From: Ziziphus jujuba
Taxonomy: Eukaryota > Streptophyta > Magnoliopsida > Rosales > Rhamnaceae
DNA length: 64,000 bases
NCBI RefSeq assembly: GCF_031755915.1
Contig: NC_083382.1
Span: 5,704,001-5,768,000 of the forward strand
Direction of reading: 5' to 3'
The position numbers and the translations under genes are program-made. Every line of letters begins with the position of its first letter. Within the stretch, counting starts at the first letter, position 1. This document shows positions 60,153-64,000 of the stretch, one piece after another. Under the pieces are notes generated by a model. The model was not told the origin of the DNA, made no database searches, and was given only the letters and a program-made list of their open reading frames with translations.

Positions 60153-60628
60153 TGTTGTGGTTCTCTGACCACTTTAGAGAAGAAATATGAGAAGAAAAAT
60201 AAAAAGAATTCTATTAATCTCTTAGAAATAGAATACAAAAATAAAAACTTCTCTCATGGAGGATTCTCACGTGGAACCTCTCTCTACACTCTCCAATTCT
60301 CTCTGGAATTGCTCACTCTTCTCTCAAGCTCTCTCTGGAACTTAAACACTCTCTCTCTCGGAGTTTTCTCTCAATATTCCTCACTTGGGATAATATTGAG
60401 CTTTGCTCTCTTGGCTTGGTTTGCATGCAACGGGAAGGAGCCTATTTATAGGCTTACAAGGTCGGTTGCATGGCCACAATCTTCAACAGCTTAGCCCACA
60501 ATTGTTGATCAATCCATTTTCGGTGCAACAATGGCCATTTTCAAGAATGGTGGCTGTCGGTGTGTCAAGAATGGTGGCTGTCGGTGTGTCAAAAATGGTG
60601 GCTGTGGGTGGTGCGGCTGGACTTCACA
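60153..60628 (-). repeat. 5' LTR of copia C1
   Basis: 476 bp, pair of 45019-45494; followed by the GTAAT duplication and the rest of AGO exon 3. Confidence 0.95.
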
Positions 60629-61916
60629 GTAATGGCGAGATGACAATAACTATTGACAATGAGAAATGTCAGTGGAACCTTGTCGGAAAGTCAGTAGCGG
60701 AAGGAAAACCGATTCGGAGGTGGGCTATACTAGACTTTAGCAGCAATTCTCAATTTGTTCCAAAATTTATCAATCGCTGCAAAAGCTTCGGTATTGAAAT
60801 GGAGGAGCCTCTCTTTTATAAACCGACTTCAATGAATATTTTCTCTAATCTTAATTCTTTACGTAAACTACTTGAAAGCACCTATGAACAGGCTTGTAAG
60901 ATGAAACAAGGTGATTTACAAGTTCTTCTTTGTGTAATGTCTGAAAAAGATCGCGGTTACAATTATCTCAGGTGGATCTCTGAACCAAGATTGGTATTAT
61001 GACACAATGTTGTTTGTCTAGCTATGCAAACAAGCCAAAGGATCAGTATTTAAATCTTGGTATCAAGATCAACGCCAAGCTTGGAGGTAGCAATGTGGAG
61101 TTAAGTGGGGGTCTTCCTCTCCTTGAGCATGCTGGCCATCCCATGTTTCTGGGTGCTGATGTCAATCATCCCGGTTCTCGGAACCCAACTATCCCATCAA
61201 TAGCAGCTGTTGTTGGCTCTATGAATTGGCCTGCTGCAAATCGTTATGCTGCAAGAATTCGACCCCAAGAAAACCGATGTGAGAAGATTCTGCATTTTGG
61301 GAATATGTGTTGGGAGCTTGTGGAAACTTATGAACAACAAAATAAAGTCAAGCCAGAAAAGATTATTGTCTTTCGAGATGGAGTTAGTGAGGGCCAATTT
61401 GATATGGTTCTCAATGACGAGTTACAGGACCTGAAGAGGGTATTTCGAACTAGAGGCGGTTACTGTCCTAGCATAACACTTAGCGTTGCTCAGAAGCGCC
61501 ATCAAACTCGATTGTTTCCCAGAAGTAGACAGGATGGAAGTTACAGCGGCAACGTGTCCCCAGGAACAGTTGTGGACAAAACAATTGTGGACCCATTTGG
61601 GTTTGACTTCTATCTTTGCAGTCACTATGGGAATCATGGTACAAGCAAGCCTACTCACTACCGTGTACTGTGGGATGATCACAAGTTTACTTCTGATCAA
61701 CTGCAGAAACTCATACATGATATGTGCTTCACTATGGCTCGTTGCACAAAACCTGTGTCGTTGATCCCACCGGTATACTAGGCTGATCTTGCTGCTTATA
61801 GAGGGCGACTCTATCATGAAGCGGCGATGATGGAAGGACAGTCTCCAACAGCAGCTGCTTCAATGGATGTCTTCAAATTGCATCCTCGCCTGGAAAATGA
61901 AATGTTTTTCATTTGA

Positions 61917-62757
61917 CAGGCCCATGGCATGGAAACTGTCATCTTCTTCATTTTTGTTCAAAGGTGAAGAAGATTTTTCTAAAACACGCGTCTGATGTGC
62001 ATCCCATCTCCTTTTCTACAGTTTAGTAAAGGAGTTTGTGCGTGAATCTAATGGTTGTTTTTTGCGTCGACAAGTAATGGTCAGATAATTTCATCAGCAG
62101 ATTTACTAAGGAAAGGTTTGTCTTCGCTGTCATCTTCTTCATCTATGGATGAAAACGAAGAAGCCTTTTAACAGATAGACTATCTCCTATTATACAGTCT
62201 AGTAAAGTAGTTTGTGAGTTATTCAGTGTTTAATTGGTGTTTGGTGCGAACATGTTATGTTTGTTAAGTTGGTTCCTTATTTAGGCCTTCCTGGTTGGAG
62301 CCAAGTTTCGCTTTAGTTGGATGTGTGTTTGAAGGTTTTTTGTTTATTGGACGATGTGTTTTATGTTTTATTTTCTGAAATGGTTTGGTTGTTTGTACTT
62401 TGCTATTTTAAATTCCACATCTTCTATGAACTTGATGGTTTTACGCTTTTACTTTTTCTTTATGGATAAATTACCCGACTTCCTTTATTATTGCATTTAC
62501 CATTTAATTATTTTCCGCAATTATTATACTTTTACCATTTAACTATTTTCTGCAATACATTTTAACGTAACTTTTGCATTATTTTATTTTTTTGGGAGTT
62601 TGAATCAACATAGCTTCCATTGTGCATGATAGAACAGAGGGGAAGATACTAAATACTACTACGAAACACAACGTTTGTCTAAGTAACTAATTATTTTCGA
62701 ATCAATACTTCAATTGAAAATAATAACAAACGAAAGTAAAAAGAAAATATATAAAAA
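61917..62757 (+). other. 3' UTR and downstream region of AGO copy 3
   Basis: Homologous to 7729-8480. Just after the stop it resembles copy 1 more than copy 2. It carries the miR403 site and the same internal duplication. No other gene is seen. Confidence 0.65.
62031..62051 (+). promoter_or_regulatory. miR403 target site in AGO copy 3 pseudogene
   Basis: Same 21 nt as in copies 1 and 2, although the coding part of this copy is destroyed. Confidence 0.88.
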
Positions 62758-62759
62758 AT

Positions 62760-63209
62760 ATCGAATAACATGATAGTAATTATTATTATTTGTATTGAGA
62801 TTGATTAAAGAAGGCTCAAAACACGTTCTCTCTCTTCGAAATTGTTGTAATTATTATTATTACAATAATAATAGTAATAACTAATGTACTAGAATTGGTA
62901 TTTTCAAACTATTATTTGATATTACGTCATTATTCATAGGTTACATTACCTTAAAGAAAACGAAAAGTATCTAATAACATGATAGTAACTATTATTATTT
63001 GTATTATATAAGATTGATTCAATTTATTTAAGTAGGCCCAAATCCTTTATTTAAGTAGGCTCAAAACACGTCCTCTCTCTTTGAAATTGTTGTAATTATT
63101 ATTATTACAATAATAAAAGTAATAATTAATGTACTAGAATTGGTATTTTGAAACTATTGTTATAAATTTGATATTATTTAATTATTCATAGGTTACATTA
63201 CTGTAAAGA
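62760..63209 (+). repeat. Tandem duplication of a ~210-240 bp AT-rich unit
   Basis: Two head-to-tail copies (about 62760-62967 and 62969-63209) share AATAACATGATAGTAA, GGCTCAAAACACGT, GAAATTGTTGTAATTATTAT, TGTACTAGAATTGGTATTTT and CATAGGTTACATTAC. Inside each unit TAATTATTATTATTACAATA forms a short palindrome-like segment. It has no coding potential and is not present in the other AGO units. Confidence 0.8.
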
Positions 63210-63577
63210 AAACAAAAAAAATAGGAACCAATTAATTCACTGAGACGCCACCCAAAGAATAAAGATGACTTTTGTAAATATAAATTTTTTATTTTACTTA
63301 TCTTTTTTTTTTTTTTTTTTTTTTACTAATTTTGCTCAAATAATTCACCTTCAAAGGACCACGCATGGAGACCCATAAATAGAACCGTAAGAATGGTCTC
63401 ATTGGTAGGGCCAAGGCCAAATTAGGACAATGGAAGCATTATCTCTCTCCCATGTGCATCGCCATTCTTCTTAGGACAGACATTCCCTTGGAACCCTTGA
63501 TCAAAAAAAAAAAAAAAAAAAAAAAAGCTTTTCATATCATATTATATATATAGTGTATATTAATTAAAGCAATACTG
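63210..63577. other. Intergenic region with poly(T) and poly(A) tracts
   Basis: Contains poly(T) at about 63302-63324 and poly(A) at about 63504-63526. No gene is recognised; not clearly homologous to the other unit boundaries. Confidence 0.45.
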
Positions 63578-63723
63578 GGCAATAATTTCAAATGCTATAT
63601 GACACAGTATCCTATGCCTGGGTGAGCAAGATTCTAGTACCCGAAAGTTGAATAGTGTACAATTTTGGGCAATAATGTAAAGCCTCATTTTAATTAGGAA
63701 AAGGTAATCTATGGACTATACTA

Positions 63724-63754
<31 letters not shown>

Positions 63755-64000
63755 ATTGTATTCTAGTGTTCTATATTTTAGCCAAATTGTATATTAGACT
63801 TTTGATTTTAAAATGTTTAACATTGGACCCTCAATTTACATTTTTTTACATTTTTTTTATATTAGTCCATATTCCAAATTGATTTTCAAATTAATTAATA
63901 AAAAATTAAATAAATTGAGAAAATTGACTAATTTTTCTTTCATTTTATTTGTAAACTGAAATAACTAGTCAATTTCTTTTTTAATTTTTAAACTTTCTAT
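63578..64000 (+). repeat. AGO-array spacer module S5 and start of a further unit's upstream region
   Basis: Matches S1 from GGCAATAATTTCAAATGCTA onward and then continues collinearly with the sequence that follows S1 (about 430-760: TTTAACATTGGACCCT, TTTTTAATTTTTAAACTTTC), which upstream of copy 1 leads to an AGO promoter. A (TA)n tract lies at about 63724-63750. Confidence 0.8.

Larger units (their letters stand above)
45019..60628 (-). mobile_element. Ty1/copia LTR retrotransposon (element C1) inserted in AGO copy 3 exon 3
   Basis: On the - strand, flanked by the 5 bp duplication GTAAT (45014-45018 and 60629-60633). The LTRs are 476 bp (TGTTGTGGTT...CTTCACA) and differ at one position by eye. 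There is a tRNA-iMet primer site next to the right (5') LTR and a polypurine tract next to the left (3') LTR. Without the nested gypsy the element is about 5.7 kb with gag-protease-integrase-RT-RNase H order, the copia arrangement. Despite the near-identical LTRs, pol carries two stops and a frameshift. Confidence 0.95.
40433..61916 (+). pseudogene. Argonaute, AGO2/AGO3 clade, copy 3 (pseudogene split by nested retrotransposons)
   Basis: Homologue of copies 1 and 2: exon 1 40433-40862, exon 2 43141-44305 (open, full length), exon 3 44916-45018 continuing at 60634-61916. Splice sites and phases are conserved. Lesions seen: TAG at 40610-40612 in exon 1 (a Trp codon in the other copies); a Ty1/copia element in exon 3 (45019-60628, target duplication GTAAT); an in-frame 27 bp deletion removing the residues between SSNS and QFVPK near 60750; a 1 bp deletion near 60983 that shifts the frame; a 3 bp deletion near 61050; and TAG at 61779-61781 replacing the second Tyr of PPVYYAD, so translation would stop just before the last catalytic Asp. 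No functional Argonaute can be made. The 3' UTR keeps the miR403 site. Confidence 0.93.

Overview
The window is plant nuclear DNA, almost certainly from a eudicot. The evidence is GT-AG introns, a complete AGO2/AGO3-clade Argonaute with a miR403 target site in its 3' UTR, an intronless pentatricopeptide-repeat (PPR) gene, and nested LTR retrotransposons primed by plant initiator tRNA-Met, all in AT-rich intergenic DNA. I cannot name the species from the sequence.

The backbone is a tandem array of AGO2-like genes, all on the + strand. Copy 1 (3111-7728) and copy 2 (24552-32400) are intact three-exon genes of about 1010 and 1005 codons. Each has an Arg/Gly- and Gln/His-rich N-terminus, then N, PAZ, MID and PIWI domains with an Asp-Glu-Asp-Asp catalytic set. 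Copy 3 (40433-61916) is a pseudogene with a nonsense codon in exon 1, small deletions, a frameshift, a nonsense codon two residues before the last catalytic Asp, and a 15.6 kb nested retrotransposon block in exon 3. Copies are separated by a recurring spacer module (about 206, 8500, 33180, 37771 and 63578). A promoter-only relic of another unit lies at 37363-37770, and the window ends in what looks like the promoter of a further unit.

Region by region: 1-3110 spacer and promoter 1; 3111-8499 AGO copy 1 and its 3' region; 8500-10373 spacer, a 1.1 kb terminal-inverted-repeat element and the start of promoter 2; 10379-22848 an old, broken Ty3/gypsy element (- strand) carrying two solo LTRs of a long-LTR gypsy family; 22849-33179 promoter 2, AGO copy 2 (intron 1 swollen by insertions) and its 3' region; 33180-37362 spacer and a broken PPR gene; 37363-40432 promoter relic, spacer and promoter 3; 40433-61916 AGO copy 3, split by a young Ty1/copia element (45019-60628, - strand) that is itself split by a very young long-LTR gypsy element (48723-58649, + strand) with a scrambled interior; 61917-64000 3' region of copy 3, a tandem repeat and the next spacer.

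How it fits together: AGO2-clade Argonautes bind small RNAs in antiviral and defence silencing and are held down by miR403. All three copies, including the dead one, keep the miR403 site, so the pseudogene could titrate miR403 if transcribed. Copies 1 and 2 are almost identical through exons 2-3 and intron 2 but diverge abruptly at the stop codon, which points to gene conversion. The two youngest retrotransposons have nearly identical LTRs but broken coding regions, so they were probably mobilised in trans.
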